A DNA stretch of 57,951 bases from CAZGCA01 sp964524145 (lineage in GTDB: Bacteria > Hydrogenedentota > CAZGCA01): positions 1 to 57,951 of the forward strand of contig CAZGCA010000030.1 in assembly GCA_964524145.1 (NCBI GenBank), in the 5' to 3' direction. The position numbers and the translations under genes are program-made. The notes beneath the pieces were generated by a model. The model did not search any database. It had not been told where the DNA came from and saw only the letters and a program-made list of their open reading frames with translations. Positions 33,485 through 40,733 of this stretch are shown here, piece by piece (position 1 is the stretch's first letter; every line of letters starts with the position of its first letter).

Positions 33485-33601
33485 TCATTCCTCCCCAAGT
33501 GCCTCTAGATCGGCGAGGTCCCGTTTCCTTCCGATAGCACGCTTGTTCGCAACGAACTGTTGGCGACCGACGAAGTACACGGGAACGTCTCCGAGATTCA
33601 C

Positions 33602-33630
33602 TCTCGTTCTCACGGTCCTCCGTGGGAACG
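33602..33630. repeat. REP-like palindrome, left copy
   Basis: 29 bases containing CACGGTCCTCCGTGGGAA. Reverse-complementary to 33689-33717 at 27 of 29 positions, with a 16-base perfect core. It resembles, from memory, the widespread intergenic family TCGTTCCCACGC...GCGTGGGAA. Confidence 0.75.
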
Positions 33631-33688
33631 GATACCTACAGGACACGATGAGCTGTGAGATATCTGTCTGGACTGGTAGGGCGATATG

Positions 33689-33717
33689 CATTCCCACGGA
33701 GGACCGTGGGAACGAGA
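33689..33717. repeat. REP-like palindrome, right copy
   Basis: 29 bases with TTCCCACGGAGGACCG, inverted relative to 33602-33630 with 58 bases between the two. Each copy can form its own hairpin and the pair can form a long stem. Confidence 0.75.
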
Positions 33718-33732
33718 AGAACGATGAGGTAG

Positions 33733-33921
33733 TCAACGTTGTGTGCGTTGAACAACACGAGCAATTCTTTGAAGTCTGGGTAAAGTTCCATAGAATTGCC
33801 TTCGCAACTGCTCCACTGCCGCCAGCCGTTCCTCGGGCGGCCTGCTCAGCCAGTAGTCCAGGTCACGCTTTTTGAGGGAAGGGTCTTGCAGGCTATGCTT
33901 GCTCACAATCTTCTGTATCAT
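33733..33921 (-). CDS. Small antitoxin-like partner of the nucleotidyltransferase
   Basis: 62 residues. The text RDLDYWLSRPPEERLAAVEQ and LRRQFYGTLPRLQRIARVVQ is of a kind commonly found just before, and overlapping, MNT-like nucleotidyltransferase genes. Here the partner gene starts inside it at 33791 in another frame, as in intact loci. The gene seems whole although its partner is broken. Role as an antitoxin is inference from that pairing. The Shine-Dalgarno sequence is weak. Tandem repeats GAGGTATGGTAA lie just upstream. Confidence 0.65.
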   Translation of the reverse strand: MIQKIVSKHSLQDPSLKKRDLDYWLSRPPEERLAAVEQLRRQFYGTLPRLQRIARVVQRTQR

Positions 33922-33930
33922 ATTCCTATA

Positions 33931-33963
33931 TTACCATACCTCTCCCCTGTGTTACCATACCTC
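33931..33963 (-). promoter_or_regulatory. Tandem 12-base repeats before the antitoxin-like gene
   Basis: TTACCATACCTC occurs at 33931-33942 and 33952-33963, exactly 21 bases (two helical turns) apart, ending about 10 bases before the antitoxin ATG. They may be operator half-sites for autoregulation. Confidence 0.5.
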
Positions 33964-34371
33964 GAATCTGAGCCAGAAACCGGTTCGCCGAACGTCCGCG
34001 AATTGAGCCGCCGACCTGTAGAGATTCCGGACGGGGCCTGGATTCATGCTTCCGCGGGAGCGACGAACGGGCAGCGTCAGGGACATACGCCCTTGCGTTC
34101 TGCCAATCATGGTCGCTCTTTGTCGTTGCGAAATACTCCCTTCACTGAGTGTTTGACGTTCATCGACATTTGACAATACCGGCCTTGTGCTGTAGCATTT
34201 CTTCTGTCGCAATCGACAAAGTCGCGACGTGTAGCTTCGCACCGTCTTCATGTCTTTCTGAGTGGTCCTTTGGCTGCGCTCAGGCTGATAGTAATGCGGA
34301 CTTCTCATCGTTCCCATGAATGGCGGATAGTCGAGACGTCCTAACGGGCGTTCTGGAAAAGGAGGCAGGAT
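33964..34371. other. Intergenic region before the mannosidase gene
   Basis: About 400 bases without a credible gene. A long minus-strand frame crosses it but is the shadow of the mannosidase gene extended into this text. It holds a promoter at 34170-34198; otherwise nothing recognised. Confidence 0.4.
34170..34198 (+). promoter_or_regulatory. Promoter of the GH38 gene
   Basis: TTGACA at 34170-34175, a 17-base spacer and TAGCAT at 34193-34198. The transcript would have a leader of about 165 bases before the ATG at 34372. Confidence 0.55.
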
Positions 34372-37041
34372 ATGACTCAACGGTACAAAGTGACAGTTGT
34401 ACCGCACACACACTGGGACAGGGCATGGTACGTTCCGTTCGAAGAGTTTCGTACGCGGTTGGTCAGGCTGACCGACAAGCTGATCGCGATACTCGAACGC
34501 GACCCTGAATTCAAGAAATTCGTCTTCGACGGCCAGACGGTGGTCCTCGAGGACTATCTTCAGATCCGGCCGCACATGCGCGACCGGCTTGCGAACCTGG
34601 TCAAGAGCGGACGGCTCGAGGTTGGGCCGTGGTACATCCTGCCGGACGAGTTCATAGTGTCGGGCGAATCGCTCGTGCGCAACCTTATGCTGGGACACTC
34701 GATCTCGAAGGAGTTCGGCAAGACGATGAAGGTGGGTTACGTGCCGGATCCGTTCGGCCACATCGGCCAGATGCCGCAGATACTCGAGGGGTTCGGTATA
34801 GACAACTTCATCTTCACACGCGGGATCGAAGGAGATAAGTCGAGACTGAAGAACGAGTTTCTGTGGGAGGCGCCGGACGGCACGAAGGTGCTTGCACTCT
34901 GGCAGCGGCACAATTACGGTAACGCATCGTGGCTCGGATGTGTGATGACCGAGCCGATTGCCGCCAGGATAGATATGCGTGCCGCGCTCGAGAAGATACG
35001 CCTGGCTGCCGACGGCCTCACGCCTCACGCAGTCACGTCCAACATCCTGCTCAACAACGGCGTCGACCATATGGAACCGCAACCGCAGTTGCCGCGGATC
35101 GTCGACCGGGCCAACCGCGAGTTTCCGGACCTGAAGCTCCGGATCGGCTCGTTCCAGGACTTTGTGAACGGTGTCAAATCGGAGTTGGGCCGCAAGAGGC
35201 TGGACAAGGTGCGCGGCGAGCTGATATACAGCTTCGGCGATATGCTGCACGGCGTCTACTCGGCGCGGATGTATATCAAACAGCGCAACGAGCATTGCCA
35301 ACGGTTGCTCGAACGGTATGCCGAACCGCTCTCGGCTCTGTCGTGGCTCACGGGCAGCGGACCTTACGTGCAAGACCTCCTATGGTACGCCTGGCGCGAG
35401 CTGTTGAAGAACCATCCCCACGACGATATCTGCGGGTGCAGCGTTGATCGGGTCCATCAGGACATGGTGAACCGGTTCGACGCCGTCGACCAGGTCGGAA
35501 CCGTCGTGGCCAGAGATGCCGTGCGGGAGATAGCCCGCAACGTCGAGGTGAAGAAAGGGGCAGGCGTCCCGGTCGTTGCGTTCAACCCGTTGTGGTTCGC
35601 CCGTACCGAACTGACAAAAGCAACGATACACCTCGACCCGGAGCAGGAGAACTGGGACTCCATCGTGATACGCGACAGCAGCGGCAAGGAGGTCCCGCAC
35701 GAGATAGTCAACGATGAAGAGGTGTTCTGGTGGGAAGTCCTGAAGGGGTTCAAGCGGCGCGCCGTAGACGTCGTCTTCACGGCACGCGACGTGCCTCCGT
35801 TCGGCATCACGACATACTACGTCTCGCAGGGCGTCCCGAAGAAGCGGGCAAAGAAGTACACCGCCACCAGAGATTCGTTCGAGAACGGTTTCTATCGGCT
35901 CAGGATCGAACGAAACGGCACGCTTGCTCTGTACGACAAGAAGACGCGTTCGCACTACTCGGAACTGCTCATCGTTGAAGACTGCGAAGACGCCGGCGAC
36001 GAATACAACTACTCTCCGGCTCCAAAGGGACGTCGCTTGACATCGGCGGGCGCTCGCGCGCGGACGCGGCTGGTCCGGCAGGGAATCGATTTTGCCGTGT
36101 TTCAGGTGAAGCTGACAATTCGCGTGCCGGCCTCTCTTTCCGACGACCGCAAACGGCGAAGCGCAAAGCTCGTCCCGATATCCGTCGTCCACGAGATAAC
36201 GTGCAGCGCATCGTCGCCCAGGATAGACATCTCGACGACGCTCGAGAACACGGCCCGCGACCACAGGCTTCGCGTGCTCTTTCTCACAGATATCAAGTCC
36301 AGGACGGCTCACGTGGACGAGCATTTCGACGTTGTCGGCCGCAAGGTCGCTTTGCCGAAGCCAAAGGCCGGTGTGCCGCCGTACCCGACAAAGCACCAGA
36401 AGACGTTTGTCGACTTGAGCAACGGCAAGAAGGGGTTCTGCGTCATCAACGACGGCTTGCCCGAATACGAGATAATCGATGAAGGCACCCAGGGCATGCT
36501 GGCGCTCACCCTGCTCCGGTCAGTGGGCTGGCTCTCGCGCGGCGACCTTATCACAAGACACGGAAACGCGGGTCCGTCGCTCGAATCGCCCGAGGGACAA
36601 TGTCTCGGCACGCAGACGTTCCGGTACGCTATCCTCGCGCATCCCGGAGACTGGCGGCGAGCACAACTCGTGGAACATGCCCACGCTCACAACACGCCTA
36701 TCATCTTCAGCCGCGCCGACATCCTTGATGGGGCCAAAGGCGCGCGCAAAGGTCGGCGCGAACACATACCGGAGCAGACGAGTTTTGTGACTCTCACACC
36801 GACGACGCTCGTGCTGAGCGCAGTGAAGAAAGCCGAACGCCGCAACATGCTCGTCGTGAGGTTCTACAACCCAACAGGACGAGAAGTCGCAGCGCAACTC
36901 GAGGCGTTCAAACCGATCAAACGTGCTGAGCTCCTTAACCTCAATGAGGAGAAGATACGAGCGGTCCGCCCGACGAAGGGCGGCACTCTCAAGCTCAGTT
37001 GCGGTCCAAAGAAGATCGTTACTGTCGGGTTGGTCTTCTGA
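34372..37041 (+). CDS. Alpha-mannosidase, glycoside hydrolase family 38
   Basis: 889 residues. The catalytic domain begins with VVPHTHWDRAWYVPFEEFR, where His12, His14 and Asp16 bind zinc. The nucleophile is Asp126 in YVPDPFGHIGQMPQ. A mid helical domain (HPHDDICGCSVDRVHQDM region, near residue 345) and C-terminal beta domains follow, as in bacterial GH38 enzymes of the MngB type. No signal peptide is seen, so it is probably cytosolic and acts on imported mannosides. AAAGGAGG precedes the ATG. With the GH99-like protein it points to use of mannose-containing glycans. Confidence 0.94.
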   Translation: MTQRYKVTVVPHTHWDRAWYVPFEEFRTRLVRLTDKLIAILERDPEFKKFVFDGQTVVLEDYLQIRPHMRDRLANLVKSGRLEVGPWYILPDEFIVSGESLVRNLMLGHSISKEFGKTMKVGYVPDPFGHIGQMPQILEGFGIDNFIFTRGIEGDKSRLKNEFLWEAPDGTKVLALWQRHNYGNASWLGCVMTEPIAARIDMRAALEKIRLAADGLTPHAVTSNILLNNGVDHMEPQPQLPRIVDRANREFPDLKLRIGSFQDFVNGVKSELGRKRLDKVRGELIYSFGDMLHGVYSARMYIKQRNEHCQRLLERYAEPLSALSWLTGSGPYVQDLLWYAWRELLKNHPHDDICGCSVDRVHQDMVNRFDAVDQVGTVVARDAVREIARNVEVKKGAGVPVVAFNPLWFARTELTKATIHLDPEQENWDSIVIRDSSGKEVPHEIVNDEEVFWWEVLKGFKRRAVDVVFTARDVPPFGITTYYVSQGVPKKRAKKYTATRDSFENGFYRLRIERNGTLALYDKKTRSHYSELLIVEDCEDAGDEYNYSPAPKGRRLTSAGARARTRLVRQGIDFAVFQVKLTIRVPASLSDDRKRRSAKLVPISVVHEITCSASSPRIDISTTLENTARDHRLRVLFLTDIKSRTAHVDEHFDVVGRKVALPKPKAGVPPYPTKHQKTFVDLSNGKKGFCVINDGLPEYEIIDEGTQGMLALTLLRSVGWLSRGDLITRHGNAGPSLESPEGQCLGTQTFRYAILAHPGDWRRAQLVEHAHAHNTPIIFSRADILDGAKGARKGRREHIPEQTSFVTLTPTTLVLSAVKKAERRNMLVVRFYNPTGREVAAQLEAFKPIKRAELLNLNEEKIRAVRPTKGGTLKLSCGPKKIVTVGLVF

Positions 37042-37146
37042 GAAACATCTGCGAAATTCGGGAATTGCACAACGAGCACCATTCCCCCTCTCCCATCAGG
37101 GGATGCTGCGCATATGTGTCTGGAGAGAACTTCAGCCAACCATTCT

Positions 37147-37167
37147 CCCTCTCCCACCGGGAGAGGG
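37147..37167. repeat. CCCTCTCCC hairpin, probable dispersed repeat
   Basis: Perfect 9-base arms CCCTCTCCC and GGGAGAGGG with loop ACC, followed by CTGGGGTGAGGG. From memory this matches a very common intergenic palindrome of many proteobacteria and other phyla. No T-tract follows. Confidence 0.65.
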
Positions 37168-37343
37168 CTGGGGTGAGGGAACCTTAGACAACGGCGACTG
37201 ACACAAGCGCACCGAGGAATGAGCGGAGACGTGTCTCTACCCGTTTTCTTCAGATCTACCTAGCGAGGTCTTCGACGTCAACCGAAAGTCCGATACCCCG
37301 ACGGGCGAATGCGCTGCAATTCTTGTCCTGCCGAGCTTCTCGT

Positions 37344-37425
37344 TGTCATTCTGAGTGAAGCGAAGAATCTCAAACGTACACGCAGCGTCTCAAGGGCGAG
37401 ATTCTTCGCTTCACTCAGAATGACA
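37344..37425. repeat. Perfect 28-base inverted repeat
   Basis: The arm at 37344-37371 (begins TGTCATTCTGAGTGAAGC) is the exact reverse complement of 37398-37425, with 26 bases between. It is not followed by a T-tract. From memory, TCATTCTGAG-CGAAGAATCT is a widespread dispersed repeat of uncultured bacteria. Confidence 0.85.
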
Positions 37426-37460
37426 GTCTTAGTTGATGGTTCGAAAACTTGACTTATTTG

Positions 37461-38177
37461 TTAAGCTCTGTCTTCATGAAGACGGTTAGAAGGGTAGGGG
37501 AGAGGGTCCTGGATTCCCGCCTGGTCGAATCCTCTTAGCCGTAGCGTGCAACTGTCGCAGGTGCCGCATGCGACGTCTTCGTTTCTGTAGCACGACCAGG
37601 TGAGTTGAAGTGGCGCGCCGAGCGAGACGCCTTTCTGGACGATCTCCTTCTTCGTCTGGTTGATGAGCGGCGTAACCATACTGATCGTGGTCTCCGGTTT
37701 GGTGCCGAGATCGATCGCCTTGCCGAACGCATCGTAGAACTCGGGCCTGCAATCGGGATATCCCGAGCTGTCAGGTTGGGCAGCACCTATATAGACATGT
37801 CCAGCCCCGATGACCTCCGCCCAGGAGACAGCGATGCACAACAGGTGCGCGTTGCGAAACGGCACGTAGGTTGTCGGGATCGCCGACCGGCCCAAATCCG
37901 CGTCGGGTACCGCGATCGTCGGATCGGTCAGACTCGACCCGCCGATCTGCCGCAAGTGGTCGAGGCTCACCACCAGCCGTTTCTCGGCACAAAAGAAGTC
38001 GGCGATATCGTTGAACGCGCGGAGTTCTCTCGCCTCGGTCCTCTGCCCGTACGACACGTGCAGGAGAGCAAGCGCATGGTCGGCGTTGGCGATTGCCGCT
38101 GTAACGCAACTGTCGAGCCCGCCGCTGACCAGCACAACGGCAAGCGAGCGATTCCGGTCAGACGCCTCGTTCAACAT
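37461..38177 (-). CDS. queC: 7-cyano-7-deazaguanine synthase
   Basis: About 238 residues. It makes preQ0 from 7-carboxy-7-deazaguanine with ATP and ammonia. The PP-loop VVLVSGGLDSCVTAAI is near residue 15-30, LHVSYGQRTEARELRAF follows, and the C-terminal zinc site is CYRNEDVACGTCDSC. The ATG at 38177 is favoured because the family begins shortly before the PP-loop; one at 38219 would add 14 residues. It overlaps queE by 20 bases. The last gene of queD-queE-queC. Confidence 0.95.
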   Translation of the reverse strand: MLNEASDRNRSLAVVLVSGGLDSCVTAAIANADHALALLHVSYGQRTEARELRAFNDIADFFCAEKRLVVSLDHLRQIGGSSLTDPTIAVPDADLGRSAIPTTYVPFRNAHLLCIAVSWAEVIGAGHVYIGAAQPDSSGYPDCRPEFYDAFGKAIDLGTKPETTISMVTPLINQTKKEIVQKGVSLGAPLQLTWSCYRNEDVACGTCDSCTLRLRGFDQAGIQDPLPYPSNRLHEDRA

Positions 38178-38793
38178 CGGGCCATATGATCCTGTGCAGT
38201 TGAAGTTGCAGACGGGCATCGAACCTGTCGCGCACTATCCATTCGGCGAGCCGACGAGATTCCAGTAGCCCGTGAGCAGGCGACAGAAGCACCGGGTTCC
38301 TCGCGATAAGACCGTACCGCCCGACAACGTCCCTGGCCCAGTCGTAATCCTTCTCGTCGGATATCACGAACTTGACCTCGTCGTGGGGGTTTAGCAGGTC
38401 GAGATTCTCCCACATCGTTTTGTCCGACATGCCGCTGCCGGGACATTTGATGTCAACGATCTTGACGACCCGCTCGTCGACAGGAGAAACGTCGATAGTC
38501 CCGTTTGTCTCGAGGAGCACGGTATACCCCTTGTCCAGCAGTTGTTGCGACAGCTTCAGCGTGTCGCTCTGAAGCAGAGGTTCTCCGCCCGTTATCTCGA
38601 CCAGCGTGCACCGTCCGGCAGCGACTGCGTCGAGCACCGCCTCGACCGTCATCTCTTCGCCGCCGTCTCGCGCATAAGGCGTATCGCAATACGTACATTC
38701 GAGGTTGCAGCCTGCAGCGCGCACGAACGTACACAACCTGCCCGCATACGTCGACTCGCCCTGGATGCTGGTGAATATTTCGCTTATGCGCAC
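38158..38793 (-). CDS. queE: 7-carboxy-7-deazaguanine synthase (radical SAM)
   Basis: 211 residues. Begins EIFTSIQGESTYAGRLCTFV, then the radical SAM cluster motif CNLECTYC (Cys29, 33, 36), TPYARDGGEEM and VEITGGEPLLQ. It rearranges carboxy-tetrahydropterin to carboxy-deazaguanine. It overlaps queD by 10 bases and queC by 20, so the three are coupled. Confidence 0.95.
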   Translation of the reverse strand: MRISEIFTSIQGESTYAGRLCTFVRAAGCNLECTYCDTPYARDGGEEMTVEAVLDAVAAGRCTLVEITGGEPLLQSDTLKLSQQLLDKGYTVLLETNGTIDVSPVDERVVKIVDIKCPGSGMSDKTMWENLDLLNPHDEVKFVISDEKDYDWARDVVGRYGLIARNPVLLSPAHGLLESRRLAEWIVRDRFDARLQLQLHRIIWPDVERGV

Positions 38794-39167
38794 GGCTCAT
38801 CCTTCGTGTATATAACGCTGCAATCGGGGCTTTCGGCGACTTTCACCGCGCTCAGCGTTGCGTTATCCGATTCGAGCCGCTCCTCGATCACCGAGAATAT
38901 CCATCGTGCTATGTTCTCCGAGGTCGGGTTCACCTGGTCGAAAGGCGGCACCTCGTTCAGCAACTTGTGGTCGAGCTCGGAGACGGTTTCACGCAGAATT
39001 GTCTTCAACTCGAGAAAGTCTACAGTAATACCGTCGGAGCCCGTCGCACCGGCCTTCACAAAAGCCTCGACCACAAAATTGTGGCCATGCACGTTCGCGC
39101 ATTTGCCGTCGTATCCTTGCAACGCGTGCGCCGCAGAGAAATCAGCCGTCACGGAAACCTCAAACAT
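38784..39167 (-). CDS. queD: 6-carboxytetrahydropterin synthase
   Basis: 127 residues. Zinc-binding His residues lie in FSAAHAL and NVHGHNF; the catalytic Cys is in GKCANVHGH. TVDFLELKTI, LDHKLLNEV and PTSENIARWIF are family motifs. It converts dihydroneopterin triphosphate to carboxytetrahydropterin, first step toward preQ0 and queuosine. The ATG at 39167 follows GGGAGAAGAG. Neither QueF nor Tgt nor GTP cyclohydrolase I is in the window. Confidence 0.95.
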   Translation of the reverse strand: MFEVSVTADFSAAHALQGYDGKCANVHGHNFVVEAFVKAGATGSDGITVDFLELKTILRETVSELDHKLLNEVPPFDQVNPTSENIARWIFSVIEERLESDNATLSAVKVAESPDCSVIYTKDEPCA

Positions 39168-39350
39168 CTCTCTTCTCCCGGTCGACAACGATCATTATCG
39201 TCTTTGTCAAGTCACACTCCATTTTGTCTTATGCCTGCTAGTAGCATACCACAAAAGCCCGGACACGTCACTGCCTCCATGTTCCCACCTTGATAGGGAA
39301 TGTGGACTGCAAAGAGACTGCCTCAACGCGGAACTACGAACCGGGCATAT

Positions 39351-39394
39351 CAATATTATTGACACTATCCCGCTTGACAAAGCAATATTATTGA
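39351..39394 (+). promoter_or_regulatory. Paired operator-like palindromes CAATATTATTG
   Basis: The 12-base sequence CAATATTATTGA occurs at 39351-39362 and 39383-39394, 32 bases (about three turns) apart. Its first 11 bases are a perfect palindrome about a central T. The second copy lies between the -35 and -10 boxes of the next promoter, where a bound repressor would block polymerase. Confidence 0.7.
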
Positions 39395-39402
39395 TGTATA
39401 AT
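39374..39402 (+). promoter_or_regulatory. Perfect consensus sigma70 promoter
   Basis: TTGACA at 39374-39379, exactly 17 bases, TATAAT at 39397-39402: a 12 of 12 match. Start near 39409, about 38 bases before the DUF2089 gene. A strong promoter overlapped by an operator fits a repressed, inducible unit. Confidence 0.85.
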
Positions 39403-39446
39403 CGGGTTGAGTTCATGGGAATGCCCAAGAGGACGAGGACTTGAAG

Positions 39447-39830
39447 ATGGAGAAACTGTCCGGTAGCTGCCCGTTTTGTGGCGGGAAGACCGAGATCTCA
39501 CGGGTTTCCTGCACCACATGCGGCGTCCACGTCGAGGGCATGTTTGAGTTGCCGCGTCTTGCACGGCTCCCAGCCGAATCCCGCAAACTGGTGGAGATGT
39601 ATCTCATGTCAAACGGCTCGATGAAAGAGCTTAGCACACGAGTAGGGCTATCGTACCGTCCGCTACGGGCACGACTGGACAGGATAGCGCGGGAGCTGAA
39701 GCGGGAACGCGCCCGGGACGAGGCCAAGCGGTTGGAACTGCTTGACAAGGTGGCGAACGGCACGCTGAGCGCAGAGGCGGCTGCGGTGAGGATAGAAGAG
39801 TTGGACCTTTCACCATATGGAGGGGACTAA
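39447..39830 (+). CDS. DUF2089-family zinc-ribbon/HTH regulator
   Basis: 127 residues. An N-terminal zinc ribbon (CPFCGG, then CTTCGVHVEGMFELPRLARL) is followed by a helical HTH-like region (MKELSTRVGLSYRPLRARLD) and a SHOCT-like tail (LDKVANGTLSAEAAAVRIE). This is the DUF2089 family, thought to be transcription regulators, often paired with small membrane proteins as here. It could bind the CAATATTATTG operators in its own promoter. ATG at 39447 follows GACGAGG. The next gene starts one base after its stop. Confidence 0.82.
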   Translation: MEKLSGSCPFCGGKTEISRVSCTTCGVHVEGMFELPRLARLPAESRKLVEMYLMSNGSMKELSTRVGLSYRPLRARLDRIARELKRERARDEAKRLELLDKVANGTLSAEAAAVRIEELDLSPYGGD

Positions 39831-39831
39831 G

Positions 39832-40587
39832 ATGTCGGAAGAGATTCGAAAGATAGTCAAGATGTTGAGAGACAAGCAAATCAGCGAGGACGAAGCCATC
39901 CGGCTGCTGGAGGCTGCAACAAAGACCGCAGCGCCTGAGGTCAGAACCTCCGAGGAGGGCGGTGCAGAGGAAGGCAACGAGCGTGAACGCGCCGTCCAGA
40001 CCGTGAAGTCGGCGAAGGACTATCTGGGCCTGCCCGATTCCGTCTGGCGTGCGGCACTACTTGTCGGAATTGCCGCTCTGTTCCTGGTCCTGCTCAGCCT
40101 GCCCATGCCCATACAGATTGTGGCAAACTGGGCCCCGGCGCTTCTCGGAATTCCAATCCTTGTTCTTGTGCTGGCTTTTCTACTCATAGGACTGGCCAAG
40201 CTTGTCGGATACTCGCCGCCGAGTCAGTCGGACCTTCCCGAGAGATTAGTACGTCTGGTCGGGATCTTTCTTCTCTTGCTCGCACTGCTTGTGCTGATTC
40301 GATCCGCAGGCTTCTCGGCCAGCTTCTGGCCTACCTTTAACGCATTCGGCGAGGTCCATTCCATGTCTTGGGCCGGGATTGGCTTTCTCGTGCTATTCCT
40401 AGTGCTGCCGGCGTTAGTTTTGTTCGCGGTGGCAAGACCGAAAGCAGTCGGTACGCAACTGAACTGGCCCGGTTTTTTCTGGCGCCTGGCGCTTCTCATC
40501 GGAATTCCCATTATAGTGCTCATCCTGCTGGTGGTAGCGATGAATGTTCTGGCGATTGGAGGACCCCCGTTGAGGCTCCTCAGATAG
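39832..40587 (+). CDS. Membrane protein with N-terminal SHOCT-like motif, partner of DUF2089
   Basis: 251 residues. The N terminus (EEIRKIVKMLRDKQISEDEA and IRLLEAA) is a SHOCT-like short helical motif similar to the tail of the DUF2089 protein. After a charged linker there are about five membrane helices between residues 65 and 245. GGAGGGG lies 6 bases before the ATG. The pair resembles regulator/membrane-sensor units that respond to envelope stress, but the signal is unknown. Confidence 0.7.
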   Translation: MSEEIRKIVKMLRDKQISEDEAIRLLEAATKTAAPEVRTSEEGGAEEGNERERAVQTVKSAKDYLGLPDSVWRAALLVGIAALFLVLLSLPMPIQIVANWAPALLGIPILVLVLAFLLIGLAKLVGYSPPSQSDLPERLVRLVGIFLLLLALLVLIRSAGFSASFWPTFNAFGEVHSMSWAGIGFLVLFLVLPALVLFAVARPKAVGTQLNWPGFFWRLALLIGIPIIVLILLVVAMNVLAIGGPPLRLLR

Positions 40588-40636
40588 GCGCCGGTGCGGG
40601 CTGTCAGAAAAGGCCACAGCCATCCCGCTTCCGCGT

Positions 40637-40665
40637 TTGACAGTTTCGGGGGACTGGTGTATAGT
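40637..40665 (+). promoter_or_regulatory. Promoter of the large repeat protein gene
   Basis: TTGACA at 40637-40642, 17 bases, TATAGT at 40660-40665: 11 of 12 matches. The leader would be about 60 bases. Confidence 0.75.
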
Positions 40666-40733
40666 TGCAGTGAGGGAAGTCGTCACGCCACAAGAGTCCG
40701 ATGGTCAGTTCAGGTTCGCTGCGGAGGAGTGTG

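Larger units (their letters stand above)
33485..33791 (-). pseudogene. MNT-like nucleotidyltransferase gene with its core replaced by a REP-like pair
   Basis: Minus-strand translation from the ATG at 33791 gives MELYPDFKELLVLFNAHNVD then YLIV, the start of a small nucleotidyltransferase of toxin-antitoxin type, where GG-Y-A-V is expected next. Instead an inverted pair of palindromes (33602-33630 and 33689-33717) follows. Beyond it the frame VNLGDVPVYFVGRQQF and ANKRAIGRKRDLADLEALG with a stop at 33485 is the family C terminus. The middle of roughly 90 residues, with the catalytic Gly-Ser/Asp motif, is gone, so the product is inactive. Confidence 0.78.
37042..37460. other. Palindrome-rich intergenic region
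   Basis: About 420 bases with no gene. It carries the CCCTCTCCC/GGGAGAGGG hairpin (37147-37167), a partial relative near 37084, and a perfect 28-base inverted repeat (37344-37425). It separates the convergent GH38 and queC genes. Confidence 0.6.
39168..39446. other. Divergent regulatory region of queD and the DUF2089 gene
   Basis: About 280 bases. The right half holds a perfect consensus promoter and two CAATATTATTG palindromes. The left half should contain the queD promoter; I see no firm pair there. Confidence 0.5.

Noticed and set aside
33952..35373. 473-codon minus-strand frame covering the gap before the mannosidase gene
   Set aside because: Most of it is opposite the GH38 catalytic domain; the part in the gap has no recognisable protein text.
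37147..37167. Intrinsic terminator for the GH38 gene
   Set aside because: The hairpin is stable but is followed by CTGGGGTGAGGG, not by a T-tract.
39415..39444. Nine-codon leader peptide before the DUF2089 gene
   Set aside because: The ATG-GGA-ATG frame has no ribosome site and no regulatory codons; likely chance.
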